DNA of 64,000 bases from Neckera pumila (GCA_963969595.1 OZ018413.1:4182711-4246710); one strand, 5' to 3'. Shown: positions 1 through 12,888, numbered from the stretch's first letter. Numbers and translations: made by a program. Notes: generated from the sequence alone by a model not told the origin.

Positions 1-90
1 TCGTAAATAACCAGCCCTAAATTCCGAAGTAAGGAGGGTTTGTGAGTAGTCTGATGACCATAGTAAATCACAAATCCTACATAGCAGATT

Positions 91-220
91 GATTAGGGTT
101 TATGATAAGCCGATAGACGCTTGTGAATCTCAAATCCTTTAGAGAAAAGTGATTAGTGCTTATGATAAGGCAAAGTGAGTAAGGCTTATGATAGCAGACT
201 GAGTAAGGTTTATGTTATCA
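91..220 (+). repeat. Degenerate repeats, about 60-bp period
   Basis: Four related blocks with the core RAGTAAGGYTTATGATA or GATTAGGGTTTATGATAA lie at about 91, 151, 177 and 201. The first two are exactly 60 bp apart and are each preceded by a CAAATCCT block (about 71 and 131). They sit inside what appears to be the last intron of LSM2. The function is unknown. Short C-box-like TGATGA and D-box-like CTGA strings occur nearby, but no snoRNA fold was established. Confidence 0.4.
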
Positions 221-518
221 GCCGTTAGGCTGTACAGGTTGTCCCACTCAGTGTTTCAGTCAACATCTGTGTTAATATGTCCCAAGGATTTGATCTGATT
301 GAACTTTGTTTTTTATAAATACACTAGTGTCATTCTTAAGATTCCCCTATGCAACGCTGTTTTTGCACGGCAGGTTCTCTATAATGCTCCTCACCCCTCG
401 GAATTATGGGATTCAGATGCCTATGTGTACCCTGCTGATAATTCTCTTGGTGATGGTTTTATCTTTGTCAGTTTTTCGTTTTGTTAACCTTCGCAAAACC
501 ATGTCGGTTGTTTTGCAG

Positions 519-638
519 CTTTCTGTGAAGAATTGCTTTATTCGAGGTTCAGTGGTCAGGTACGTGCAACTTCCACCTGATGGTGTGGATGTGGACATTC
601 TCCATGATGCCACAAGGAGGGAAGCTCGTGGTGGATGA
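519..638 (+). CDS. LSM2: U6 snRNA-associated Sm-like protein LSM2, last exon (partial gene)
   Basis: LSM2 is a subunit of the LSM1-7 ring (cytoplasmic mRNA decapping and decay) and the LSM2-8 ring (nuclear, binds the U6 snRNA 3' end). The exon opens right after a TTTTGCAG acceptor and encodes 39 residues plus TGA. They begin LSVKNCFIRGS, continue VVRYVQLPPDGVDVD and end DATRREARGG. This is the very conserved C-terminal half of LSM2, including the Sm2 motif (IRG). The first two exon-encoded thirds of this roughly 93-residue protein are not found in bases 1-518, so the upstream exons lie outside the window across an intron of more than 500 bp. An open frame runs upstream through the intron from about 306, but its residues do not match the family and it is read-through. 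The gene converges with IFT121. Confidence 0.92.
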   Translation, partial: LSVKNCFIRGSVVRYVQLPPDGVDVDILHDATRREARGG

Positions 639-1415
639 TCGTAAACCCGGAAATCAATCTTAGTCATAGCAACAGTGTATCAGCCTGGCGATGGACTCTA
701 TCAGTAACATTGAAGTATGATCGTCCGAGTATGAAGTTCTCAGACAACTTCTGGAAGTTGAAGGTGCAAGGAAGTTCTGTCTAGCGTAGTTGATAAGCCT
801 CCTGCTGTTGGTGAACCGAATCCTTTTGTACAGATACAGTTAAGAGAAAAGTCTTCATCTCTGTAAGCATTTATGTCCTGAATGACTGCTTGGTGTGATT
901 GCTGGCCTTGTATTGTCAATGAAATGATCTCCTTGCAGCTGTTCACTATCCTCAGTTCACAAGATGGTAGGATGGAATTGCTTGCAACGATTGCTTGGGT
1001 CTGGTGAAAATTTGCAGTTGCAGAATTTTGATATGCTATGTGCAAACAAATATATTTGGCGCCCACTCAAATCTTAAGAGCTTTTTGACCCAAGTCTTTC
1101 TCTCTCCTCTCAGGATCTCAACTCTCTTGAGTTGGAATTGTGTCTATAAGGAAGTTTAGCCAAGATGAACTCTTGGCCAACTGAAATGTCCAATTCTTGG
1201 CTCAATCTTTCTTTGTGCAATAGATTAGAGCATCCGTAAGGTCATTAGAAAGCTTAGAATTCTCTCATTCTAACTTGTCCCATTCGGTGCTTGGCTTCAT
1301 ATATTCAACTCTTGGTTTTAAACTCTTTGACTATGGTTTGTGCCATGAACTACAACTGCGATAGCTGGATCATGCTATGGTACTATATGTTAGTTCAAGT
1401 TCAATTTTTCTTAAT
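639..1415. other. LSM2 3' UTR and intergenic DNA
   Basis: No coding signal was recognised here. The first about 400 bp is probably the LSM2 3' untranslated region. An open frame on the opposite strand (740-1066) has no family resemblance. At about 1226 there is a single TTAGAGCATCC string like the end of Harbinger-type MITEs, with no partner found. Confidence 0.4.
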
Positions 1416-1419
1416 TTAA

Positions 1420-2138
1420 CCCCTCATTGCCTCAGAAGGGGACCAAAAGTGTCCTAACATAGTGTCAAGTCCAATTCAAAGTGCTGTAACTTTTGCATCC
1501 AATGTCCAAATTCAGTAAAACTTGTTGGAAAATTTGCGCTTTCTTCTAGTTTATGTGGTAAAATTTTCAGATCAATCCAAGATGTTTGGGAGCAATTTGA
1601 AGTTCAAAATCCCAATATTTTTGGATTTTAATGAACTTTGGTGGCTTTTTTCTTCTTCATACAATGTTCATTTCCAATAATTTTGTTATGTGGCTAAAAT
1701 TTCATATCAATCCAAGCGTTATGTGTGATTGAGAAGCATTTTAGTAGAAGGAGGTTTAGCCTTAGATGTGTTTTTTGTAACTTTTCTTGCCATTTTGCAG
1801 ATACAATGTGTCAATTCAATGATATTTTCTTTCACAATGTGTTCGTATGTTGGTTTTCAATCACATTATAGTTTAAATTCTTTCATTTGATTAGGTTTAG
1901 AATTCAGATTTCACCTCCAAATGTGTTGCTAAGAAAACTTCAACATCCTTTCTAACACAAACATTATAATCTTGCAATCTATGAGGCCAAATGACTCCAA
2001 ATTTAATTTGTGTACAACATGTATATAACAAGATTGTGTTGTTGAAATCTCTATAATTTAGTGACATTTAGATCTATAATACTTCAAAAGCATTGATGTT
2101 TTAAACTCAATTACTAATAGGCTTTAGGCAATGAGGGG
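1420..2138. mobile_element. Non-autonomous element of the TTAA/CCCCT family, copy 1
   Basis: The left end reads TTAA then CCCCTCATTGCC (from 1416). The right end reads GGCAATGAGGGG then TGAA, so the termini are an inverted repeat of about 12 bp and the right TTAA has one change. The interior is AT-rich and non-coding. The same layout recurs at least seven more times in the window. Its internal sequence differs from the other copies, so it is an older or separate subfamily. Confidence 0.5.
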
Positions 2139-2940
2139 TGAAATCTCCACTTTTGAAGGCGTTTGAATTTAGTACTTCAATAACAATCCTTATTACAAAA
2201 GACCAATCATCAATGAAATGATCTCCTTTCTTTCTATCATATAGTCATTGATGCAAAGTGTATACTAAATTTGTTATATAATCTTTTGGCCAATTTTTCT
2301 GAAATTCACTATAATTAGTTATTTTCTATTTTTGTTTGCTGCTTTAGATTTAGCTTTAGTTTTATTTATTGGTTTAATCAAAATACAACTTATCTAAAAA
2401 ACTATAAAAAAAATGGTAACTTTTAAAGTATGGAAATAGTCTAAACTTGACAAAATTTGCATGATTTATAAATTAGTGCAAATTATTGTTTTTACTCTAA
2501 AAAGAACCAATTGAATTAATTTTAGTAGTTTAGCAATTTGAAGGAATTCAATTTGGTTTTATGTATTCAATTGATGTAGTTTTCTATTGCTAGAAGCATA
2601 AACATGGTTGAGATGATTATAGTAATTGCATCATTTGCAAAGGGGGCTTCTGCTAGGTTCTTAATTAATATTTGTAATTAAAATTAAACAATTCGATTTT
2701 GATAATTATTACAAATATAAAAATCAAAGTTAGTTAAATAAATATTTAATATGACTTTCTTTAGAATATATATGAGATAGACAATTTTATTCTATTCTAT
2801 CATTTATAGTTGATATTGAGTATAAAACATTAATCATAATTAGAAATGTTTAAAAAAATATTTAAGGTGAAATTTTGAAATTGAATATTCAGAGATGCTA
2901 AATTTGATTGAAAACATCAGTTCTTTTATAGTATTGACAT
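2139..2940. other. AT-rich intergenic DNA
   Basis: Very AT-rich sequence without a credible open frame, lying between the converging LSM2 and IFT121 genes. It should hold the IFT121 3' UTR and poly(A) signals next to 2940. I see no other structure. Confidence 0.4.
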
Positions 2941-5900
2941 TTATAATGTTGATGAGTTTACATATTCTATGGGGCTATGACACAATGGACAAAATTGATA
3001 TTGTTGTAATCTTGAGATAATTAAATAATGTTTGCAAGTACTACATTGTAAAGCGGGTTCATCAACAATAAGATTTCCTGTAGCTATACAAATAGCAAAT
3101 GTTGATTTGCACGTTGATGATGCACATTTGACTTGAAAATCCTGGAAATTACAGAATAAATGTACAAAGGGAGATCATGCTTTTATTTACTATAACTAAA
3201 TGAAAAGAACTAGTAATATTTCATCAAAGAAAGAATACTACAATTAATTCATTTTTTATTGTCAAAATATTTTTTCATTATACAATTTTAGTGTACATGA
3301 AAGTAAATGAAAGTAAATTACTTGTATAGGAGTATTGCAACTTTTACAACATCGGATAGTTGTTTTGCAAGGATTAGTCGGACTATAGCGTGTGAATATT
3401 GAAAGTGCTAATTGTGAGTACATTTTTTGTTGTTTTGGTGGAATATGTGAAAGAGACTCCAACTTTGAAATAGCTTTACTACAATAAAAATAATGCTGTG
3501 CAATAAAATTTACATTTATTTCAAAGTTAGGATTAAATTTTTCATTTTATTAACATACAAAAATTCAAGTACTAAACTTGAAAATTTAGTTTGAATGAGC
3601 ATGTTCATATAGGTGCTATATAAATTTCTAAGCACATTATAATTTGATATGATATAATACAAAATCTCTTAGCATATACTATAATAAAGTCAACACAATT
3701 TCATAACACATCAAAGCTTGTAAGACTACCTTATTTAAGAAGGATGTAAGAGCAATCAAAGAATATATATCAACAATATCTAATATGTCTTCATAGTTTC
3801 GTAGCCACCATGAAACCTGCAACAAGCAGGTTCATTGAATTGTCAGTTTTACTGGTATGCATCTTCATTACAATTAGGTTCAGCAGAATTACAACAACAA
3901 AAATTCAAGGTCTAATCTACATACTGTACTTCCATTTAAGCATAGATAACATTTAATTGATGAATTGAATACAAAAATATCTGGTCATACAGACCTTCAT
4001 GGCTTGGTCAAAATGACTGGCATATAATTCTCGATGAGCTAACAACCAAAAATGATATGCCTCTGCTCCATGCCAAGCATTCTCAAAAAAGCTATTCAAC
4101 GATGAAGATGCGTCATGCTGCAACAGGGGATATGAAATCTCAAACACAGTGAGGATGAGCAAACACAGTGATCCATAGTTCTCAGGAGTGTCCAATTTTG
4201 TTCCAAACATAATTTGCAAAACTACGAAGAATAGCGTAGCCTGAAGATTATTTTTTAAGCAATTATGAGTAGGTCAGATGGAGACTTTTCTTTTTTCCAA
4301 TTTCACTTATTTGTGATCATCACGTTGATACTATGTCTTCATTGATACTATTGATAGAAAAGTTGACACATTCGAACTATATTTTTCACAACATGGTCAA
4401 TAAAATTGGTCATTTTCAAGTCATGAATCCTTTGTTCTCTAGAGATTAAGAAAGATGAGATACATACACAAAAGCATGAATTGCCTCAAATGAAACCAGG
4501 ATGATATTTCAACATATAATGCAGGAAGCAGCTGGTATTAAAATGGAAGTTCACCTGTTTGGTATCAAAAGAGGCACGACCTGCATCTGCTTGCAATGCA
4601 GCTAGCACATACATTTTCTTCACCACCAGTGGACTTGCCTGGCATTATAACCATCTCGTTCAAAAAACATCATGAAAAAGGTCCTCATTTTCCGATAATA
4701 TTGCAGAGTACTATGTTTCAATTCACCAGCGTAGTTAAGTAAATACTTTGTATCAAACAACTAAAAGGTTTTGAAGTATGTGAGATTGGAAGAGAGCATG
4801 TCACCTTGCTAGTGGTCATTTGACGTGCAATTTGAACCAATATTTTTGCAGCTTCCAAAGGTTGACCTCCCTGCATATGGACTTGGACGGCATGCAAAGG
4901 ATTTCCAGACTCCCGTAAATGCGCGGTGTGCTTTACCATTGTATTCTCCACGTACTTTGATTGGTCGTGTTTCATGGCCAAGTTCACACCTATGTCCCAA
5001 TGGTTGAAATCCATGCAAGTATCGATTGCCGCTTTTATGTTTCCCGCTTCCACGAAGGCAGTAACCTGAATGTTACAGGATATTAAAACCGTTAAAAACC
5101 TGACTCCTATACTGACTCCGGTTATCAACAGCAAAACATAATTTCATACAGTTGGTAAATCTTAATAGTGGTGTAAGTATGACTCGACTAAGTCTTGATC
5201 TTTAAATGGACATGGGGTTGTCTCCTGTCACTAATAGTGGTCTACAACCTCTCACTTTGAAATTGCACAGTAAGAAATACATAGTGATAATAATTTGATG
5301 CCAATAGATTTGGCTCTTGTACCCGAAGTAATCTCTCCACAGCTCTCTCCCAAATATTAGACTCCTTCATATTAGTTAAAATGCTTGATGAGAAAACGAG
5401 CACAAAAGACTTACAGCGTGCTTGCAAATGCCCACATTGGCAAACTTCTTGGCCAAGGAGAGATACAGAGGAGAGCCTTGATGAAGAGAGGCCAGCAAGG
5501 CTCCAAGAGCATCCCAATCGCCCAGGGCGTACAAGCAATCAGCCAGTTTCTCAAAGTTTTTGGCTTTGTTGTAATAGACAGCTGCTTTGTCCCAATTTTG
5601 CCGGTCTGCGTGGTAGTCCCCAATGTTGTTCCAAGTAAGCTCCAGCAGAGAGTCACTACCACCTCCTCCTTCAAGCAACTTCTCCAGCCTATGTTTGGAC
5701 ATCCAAGGTTCATTACAGGAAAAATCAGGCTCGTTTTCAAAACTGACATACATGTGAAAAACATAAAATATCTGTATCCTATGAACCCAAAAGAAGATTA
5801 TTCTTCGAAGTTTGACAGTCTTACAAACCAATCCCAAGTTTGGGGAACAGCAGAAATCGTCAGGTTTCCAAGTCTAGTCCACAACACGTGAGCCGTGTTC

Positions 5901-8900
5901 ATATCCAGCATGAGATGATCATGTAGACAGGCAAGGCAGAAGCATGGATGAAAGCAATGAGTCTTACATGATCCAGTCGCCTAGCTTCATGCGCATGTCA
6001 ATAACAAGGTCTTTCCTGTCCATGCTATAATAGATTTGCTCTGCTTCTTTGTCCCTCTTGAAGTACAGACAAATCTGTCAACACCATTCACATGTGTCCA
6101 ACTTTGGCGCTCAGGCGCACACCGAAAAGTCGTTGATAGAAAAGCATGGAGGGTAGAATTTTGTGCAACATTACATCGAAAAAACTGCGACACAAATGAA
6201 TAAAGAAGTTAAGATCAGATCAATTATTTGGAAGCTTACTGCAAGTTCGACTGAAAAGGTAAATGGCGAAGACATGGCAAACCTCTGCTTTTTGCGTTGA
6301 TTTGTTCTTCAAGGTGTGAAGGTCTTTGACAAAGCGAACGCCATAGTAATTCTGGCACCTCACGAACGCCTGGAAAACAACGAATTCAGGAAATCTGTCA
6401 AAATTTGTCAGAAAAGGCGATCCCTATGAAATCCCAAGTTCTTCAGCCAAAGTTGAAAAAACAAGCTGGCTTCCTAGGCTGAATTAGAAATTCTGTTGAA
6501 TGACCCTCATCGAGTTTGATGGCAGACATAAACGACTTGCACAGTTCCCTCCATTGACTCACGCAATTGAAAAAAATCGATACGAGATCCTTTGAACTCA
6601 GTGCAAGGTGAGACAGAGCTCGTAAATCATCATGTTTACGAAAAAGACCTTTTCAGCATAGGAAAGGTCTAGCGTCTCAAGGGCATGGTTAGCCAGAGAG
6701 ATCCATAGCCGAGGATGAGAGTGCTCCTCAACGTAAGAATAAGCATCCTGAATATCAACAGCTGACAGCATCTGTTGTGTATCCCGGAGTGACTTGGTTT
6801 CATGGTTAAATACATGCTCACTTCCAGGTTCCTCTGGTTGAAGCATCACGTCATCAAGGTGGATGGCTTGTATCTGCACTGACGAGGGACGATCAATCTG
6901 ATATTAGATGAACGCAACCGGTGGATACTGTGCGTGAAAATAAAATAAATGCAACCTAGATTAAAAACAATGCAAATAGGGTTATGAAACAAGCATAGCA
7001 TTGACAATAGTCGGTCAATTCAGGTGACATCCCAGATGATATCACTTCTGAAAGATCAGCTTCAACGACCTCATGCGATCTTCCAAGTTCGAGATCCGGG
7101 GATTCGTTTTGGCAATGAACCTGAAGATCGTGGAAGCTGCACAGATAAGCAGTACAAGCAACCGGCTCCTCGGGTTCAGTCCCTCGCAGAATGTACATAC
7201 GAGCTTTCTCCATGACTGCAAGTAGATCCGGGTTGTCATCTGCCCATTTAATATTCCATACATCCTTTCGCTCAAAATTCGAAATCTTTTTGATGTGTTT
7301 CACAGTTGCCCCTTGTTTCTGCGATAGTGCATGTGATAGTGCTACACATAGTAAGATAATGCAAAAAGCTAGCGCTTCCTTGAGATTTTTTCAGACCTGT
7401 ATGCGCCGAGCAAGACATGTCAACGAGCGCATACCTCCACGTCATGAGTCTGCTTCTGAACTTCATAGAAGTAAAGCATTCCGCTCATGTCGATTACCGA
7501 AAGGCGTGTAGAGTCGCAATTCAGCTCTATAGCTGCACACAGAGAGTGGTAAGCTTGGCACTTGCCACGAAGGATAATCTTCAACCGGAGAGCACAAATT
7601 GATCGCAAACATAGTCGTGATATATTCAGTAAATTAATTTTCAATAAATCTCACTCTTTCGAAATTCCAAGAAATTTGCACTCGTCCAGACGCTCGTCGG
7701 ATCCTCAGATCTACACCATTCCTATTGTTTAGAGCTCTGGGCACTTCGAATTTCACAATTTTGGCGCTTGAAAATACGTCGTTCTAACGATTATGACCAC
7801 AATGATGTAATCTTGTCATACATACTTTTGCAGATTTCCACGTAGACCTCAAATCTAAGTGATTTCGTGGTTTTCTTTTCAGGAACACACGCTAAGCAAA
7901 ATCAAATGTAGTTTCAATCATGAAACTCGAGCCAGATCCCACTAGTGAATGGCAAGTTGAATATTACCGTGCGGTCTACAGCGAAGGTGTTCTTTTCCCT
8001 CTTGTCGCAGACCAAGGACGCCGTAACAGTGCAATGCTCCAGATTCACGACCCACCATTAGAAACTTGTCAGAGCAGCATATGCAACAAATTTTGTCCGA
8101 GGTCGCCTTTGCAGGATCCTCCGCTCGCGAGCCCTATATACATAAGCCTTATTTCATGAATATTCTAAAGTCAGTTCTTTGAGTGTACATCAATCATGCT
8201 ATATCTGATCCGCGATGAACGTTCTATTGTTGTGGCTCCCCGATTGTGAACAATAGCAGAATTCTGAACTGAATTCTTGTAATTTCTAAACAACCATAGT
8301 ACAAGTGGTGGTAAAGATGAACTCATACCTTTCCTGCTCTATGGAAGAAGTCATCATCAATATGAAAGGTGCTTTCATGCGATGCGACCGAATTGGTATC
8401 TGGTACATTATCTTGTAACCCTGTACTTGACGAAGAAGATTTGGGTCTGTACTTCCACATGTATACATGAAAATCTGAGGCTACAAACACGTAAGCCTAA
8501 AGTGGTGGTCAGAGAACAACCTTATGCACGTGTTCATAATTTTCAAGGAACTATCATACATCCTCAACCCTCCACCAGAATTTACAAGCGCATTCGTCCA
8601 GCAGTGAAAACCGAAGAATATTTTTGAATCAAAAAATGCGACCAACAACAGAACGCAGATAAGATTAATTGCTTACAGAATTCATGGCCACATGAAGTGG
8701 CTGTGTTCTGACATGCTTTGAGTCAACCGGGCTACCAATAGTATTGCAAAGGATCAGTACATACTGATCTGGTTCTTCACCCTGTACAATTGAAGATGTC
8801 AAACGTGACAGGCTGTGAGGAATCAGTCAAGAGGAGAGTAAACTCTTTAGGATTACTGCAACTATTTGGTGCTGCTAACGTACCAAAGTGGCAAGAATAC

Positions 8901-11486
8901 AATATTCGCCAGCTGCACACACTGCGATCAAATGGTTGACACACTTGCAATACCTGGAATTATCAAGTAGCAAAGTTACGATGGATGATTGCACATAACA
9001 CTAAAAATTCACGAGAAATAAAGACTAATTTCCGCTTAATCTACTTCCTCTGCATTAGCAATCCCCGGTATGTAACCCGAGGCAGATTGTCCTGACGTCA
9101 GAGCATCTACAGTGATCTACTGTGCGAGCCTCAAACGTGGAACTATGATCTCATATACTTGAGAAAGTCTGAGATGTTACTATATAGGCATACATACACA
9201 ATGTTCTCAATTGATAATGCTTGATGCGACTACAGCTGACTAAAGTAGGAGGTACAAGTGAATCTAGATAAAAAGTGGATTACCTTTCACAAGTGCCAAT
9301 ATCCCAGAACATGACGGAGTGTTCGGGATGGTCTCTTTTCTTAAAGCTATACATACATGTGCTGGTCCCGAAGAAAGCCCACTTGTATTCTGGTCGAATG
9401 TTTGCTAAGTAAATAAAGGAGTCCACCGCAAGTGAAAGCCTCAATCCACCTCCTTCCCAAGATAAAGCACTGCCATGACAGGAAGCTACAACTAAGAAGG
9501 CAATAGTGAGACCTAGAAAAATGCTCAGGATGTACTAAAATCGTATATGAGCAAAACAGAGCAGCACAACAAGCTGATGGAATTTTCAAATTATACCTCA
9601 TTCTTGTCCCCGGCACTCGCAGTGTTCGCAGGTGCATGCCAGTGTGAGAGAAAAGCTGGACAATGCAACTTGAAGCTTTCGCATTTGTTGACGCATCAGA
9701 TCCCACAACTCCGAGAATTTCGCCATCTGGACTCCATTTGATGCTGGTGATCGTCATTTGCACCTCAAGTAGAATAGGTTCTTCATCCAATTCGTGCCTC
9801 ATCAGCTGAATCAGGTCAATCAGGAGAATTCAAAGTAAGTACAACATACTTGCGATGGATTTTTAACTGTTGTGTGGCCCTTGAAATTAATACGCAAACA
9901 TTTCATACTTGAATCTTTCCGAGCTGAAAAGCAAGAGCCAAGCTGGGAGCATTTGGGTCACTATAACCCTCGAGACCATTATACCAATCCATCGCCACAA
10001 TAACAGCTGTTGGTGCAAAATCTCTTTCCAAGAAACGAATTGCCACATGCGCAACAAAATTGCCTCTGAGGTCATGAATTTGGCATGTGCCCTGCACATG
10101 ATACCTTGGGTAAATGAGTGAGCATTACGAAATTCACTAGTAGATACCTTCCAACGGTATTCTAAAGAGCTTAGTTGCACTAAAAACTGCCAATTGAAAT
10201 GCCTTGTAAAGCAGTATCTAACGTAAGCCTAGCCAATTGTAACATGGCTAGATTTTCTAGTATACCTCTGGGAATGGGTTCTCTTCTCAAATATTTGAGT
10301 ACAGAAATTCTATGGATGCAGCTGCTTGAATTTCAGCAGAACTGATCTTGCTACAGATTTCAATTGCTTACCTGAGCAGTACAAAAGAGGAGCAGACGAG
10401 AATCTGGAGACCACTCGACCAAATGGAGTTGAACGTCAAGAGACTTCCCCCACAACCGATTTCCATCAACATTTCCCAGCACGACATGCCCATCCTCGTA
10501 CACAATGCAAATCTTTTGTCCGTCGGATGACCATCGCAAATCGCGCACCACACTCTTGTCCCTATTATTGATCATTTCCTCAAACCACATCCCCTACGCA
10601 CACAACGAAGCTCTGTTATAATGTCAATGGTAGGATTTGGAAGCTGATGTGGCAAGAGTCTCAAAGCTTGAGAGGAGAATTAGAACCATGACGCTAATCT
10701 TCCCTAATTGCACTTGTAATCCACTACAGAATCTAAAGTACAGATATGAAATCAATAAGATTCGAGTGCACAAACTAATCCTAAAGGTGAGAGTGCAATG
10801 CTGAATTTAAAGGCCTAAAACTTTGACTACAACTCTGTTTGCAAACTGAAGACAGAGATTGTTGTTAATTTCAGTAAGGGGGAAGTACCTTGTGTAGCAC
10901 CCACACGATGATGAGGCCTTTCTCATCACTAGACGTAAGCTTGCGGTAATTCTGATTCCAGTTGACAGCAAGAACAGTGCTATGGTGCCCTTCTAGGGTT
11001 TGATTCATAGACAAATTTGATGGAGCCGCAGCAAAAGGCGACTTCTTCCCTTCACTTGCGGCTCGCGGTTCCAACTTTAGCACCTGTTGCAAGCTCACCT
11101 ATTTTTCAAGTTTAAGTTCTAAACCTAGAACAGACAGCATTTCCTTATTTTTGCCTTCAGAATGTTCAGTCTGCATCAGAGCTAAACCAACAGAATGAAG
11201 TTCAGCTTCTATTTGGTTTAGAAACTCTGGATAAGCTCCAAAATGAAATCTTGGTCGCAATTCGAAGTTGAGAGAGTATGATCACCTTTTTAAAAATAAA
11301 ATGACTCATAACAATACATAGAATGAGCACAATAGAATACAATGAAAGAAAGCGTTCAATTTGACATACCTTGAGAAGGCCCGTCTCCCCTCCGCATGCC
11401 AGCCACCCTTGTTCTGAGTTCCATGACAAGCTGCTCACTCTCAGCCCATTAGGCATACTGATCTTCTTGCTCAGATACAGAAACAT
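2941..11486 (-). CDS. IFT121: Intraflagellar transport protein IFT121 / WDR35 homolog
   Basis: IFT121 is a core subunit of the IFT-A complex, which drives retrograde transport and membrane-protein import in cilia; in a bryophyte this means sperm flagella. Inferred coding exons, in order: 11486-11370, 11083-10889, 10593-10372, 10091-9909, 9805-9597, 9469-9284, 8953-8884, 8781-8677, 8496-8329, 8133-about 8020, 7578-7435, 7318-7121, 6873-6649, 6369-6283, 6074-5968, 5688-5415, 5065-4805, 4638-4555, 4117-3995, 3816-3730, 3495-3322, 3141-2941. Phases agree throughout and give about 1177 residues, close to animal WDR35. The start (MFLYLSKKI) matches the usual N-terminus. WD40 repeats fill the N-terminal part ([53 protein letters not shown]). 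Then come TPR-like helices ([30 protein letters not shown]). C-terminal zinc-ribbon cysteines are RCCKSC, CSTCKHY and FCPLCH. The end of exon 10 is uncertain because its donor is weak. Confidence 0.93.
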
Positions 11487-12675
11487 CTTGCTCAGTGTTA
11501 CAGGGAAACAGAATATTCACGTTCTCTGGATTCTATTTCAATAATAATTTGAACAATCTTTTTCAATGTTTGTACGTGTCTTCAAGCTTAAGAACAGAAT
11601 AATTAAAAGCAAAATCGCTTGAAAATTTGTGAGATAAAAAATATTCCGTTTTCCTGTAACCCTGATCTTGCTCACTTCGCAATTCTCCGTGCAGAAAGGC
11701 TCAACAGTACGAGCTACTGAAACCGAGCCGGACCGACTCCCATGTTCCTGCGGGAAGGCGCAAAACGAGCTGCAATCTTGTGAGTATTGCTCTCGGCAGT
11801 TGCAAGTACGTATCCTAACGTTGATTACATCACAATATGGTGACCTAACTCGAATGCTAAGCTTGTACTAATAACAGAGGCAAGGGACCTTCATCCCATT
11901 TCAAAACGTGAATTTATCGACGAAAATTATGTGCGCTTCATCTCAAAATGAACCAAGCAATATTACCCACGCAAGTGCATTTCCGGAATGTCTACTACAT
12001 CAAACAGTGGTGACCAAACTCGATCTCCAAAATAGACCTAGAAACAGAGGCAAGAGACTTTTTCAGATTTCAGAAACACGCGATCCTTGACGCAATTCTT
12101 GTCCATTTGATCTCAAAAGCGCAAAGCAAATGAACTACTGACAGTGAAATTATGAACAAGTGGTTGCTTACTTGAATTAGAAGCTCCTGATGAAGAGAGA
12201 TTTCGAAGTGCACCAGGATGCTGACCGGCAAGAGCGTCAGCCATTTCAATGACGACACCCTAATTTCAACTCCTGAGCAATTCGGGAATGCTCGCCCCGA
12301 AGCAGACTCGTAGAAGGTTGCTCCGTCCCCTTCACGATACTGTGACACAACCAAGTCTCAGTCTTCCAAATTTCTCAAATAAAATCTAGATGGTGGTTCT
12401 TTGTATGTACCACCATCGTACACTTCCGATTTCTAGATGATATCGGAATTAGGCACAACAGCCTCGGTCACGGGTGCCCGTGCTTTGGACCTTCCGACCT
12501 GTGGGTTATGTTTTTTCCGAAGTCCTACTTGTGGGTTTTGGGGTTGCCGGTCGCAACAATTGCTTTTGCAGCGTTTCCCGATTTCATCAAGCCGCTGCTG
12601 CAGTAACCCAACTTAGCGAACACTACGTGAGCAGGTTTTTTTATTTGCGCTTAGGCGTTTAGTGTTGCAGGAGCG
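11487..12675. promoter_or_regulatory. Divergent 5' region shared by IFT121 (-) and the SMAP1-like gene (+)
   Basis: About 1.2 kb separates the two start codons. A minus-strand donor-like site, AA|GTAAGC, ends a possible leader exon at 12172, so part of this span is probably IFT121 5' UTR and intron. Just before the SMAP1-like ATG a TGTTGCAG acceptor-like string (about 12664-12671) suggests a 5'-UTR intron for that gene too. The stretch 12430-12670 is more GC-rich than its surroundings. No defined operator was recognised. Confidence 0.4.
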
Positions 12676-12888
12676 ATGAGCGGCGGTGGCATAATGAAGC
12701 CCCTGGCAGTCTACGGGCAGGAGGTGGTGGTGGAGGATATGGTGCTGCACTCGGCGATGGAGGTGGACATGGATGGCGATTCCCTGGACCGACTCACGGA
12801 TGCTGCGCAGCTTCTGGATCACAAGCCCACGGACGCCGACTTCTTCGACGCCTTCGAGGATGACTTCGACGATGCCGATCTAGTTTAG
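12676..12888 (+). CDS. SMAP1: SMAP1-like small acidic protein
   Basis: A single open frame of 70 residues ends in TAG. The C-terminus DADFFDAFEDDFDDADLV matches the conserved F/D-rich tail of SMALL ACIDIC PROTEIN 1, which in Arabidopsis is about 62 residues and acts with the RUB/AXR1-CSN pathway in the response to the synthetic auxin 2,4-D. The middle is also acidic (EVDMDGDSLDRL). There is no signal peptide or membrane segment. The start is the first ATG after a probable leader-intron acceptor. Codon use is GC-rich compared with the surrounding DNA, which supports real coding. It is divergent from IFT121. The family call rests on the tail motif and size. Confidence 0.8.
   Translation: MSGGGIMKPLAVYGQEVVVEDMVLHSAMEVDMDGDSLDRLTDAAQLLDHKPTDADFFDAFEDDFDDADLV

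Noticed and set aside
306..518. Open frame joined to the LSM2 exon from an ATG at 306
   Set aside because: Residues before 519 do not resemble LSM2, while the match starts sharply after a TTTTGCAG acceptor; it is intron read-through.
4825..5891. Plus-strand open frames up to 168 residues
   Set aside because: Antisense to IFT121 exons 16-17; no family resemblance.
7920..8627. Plus-strand open frames as separate genes
   Set aside because: They are antisense to IFT121 exons that carry clear family sequence.
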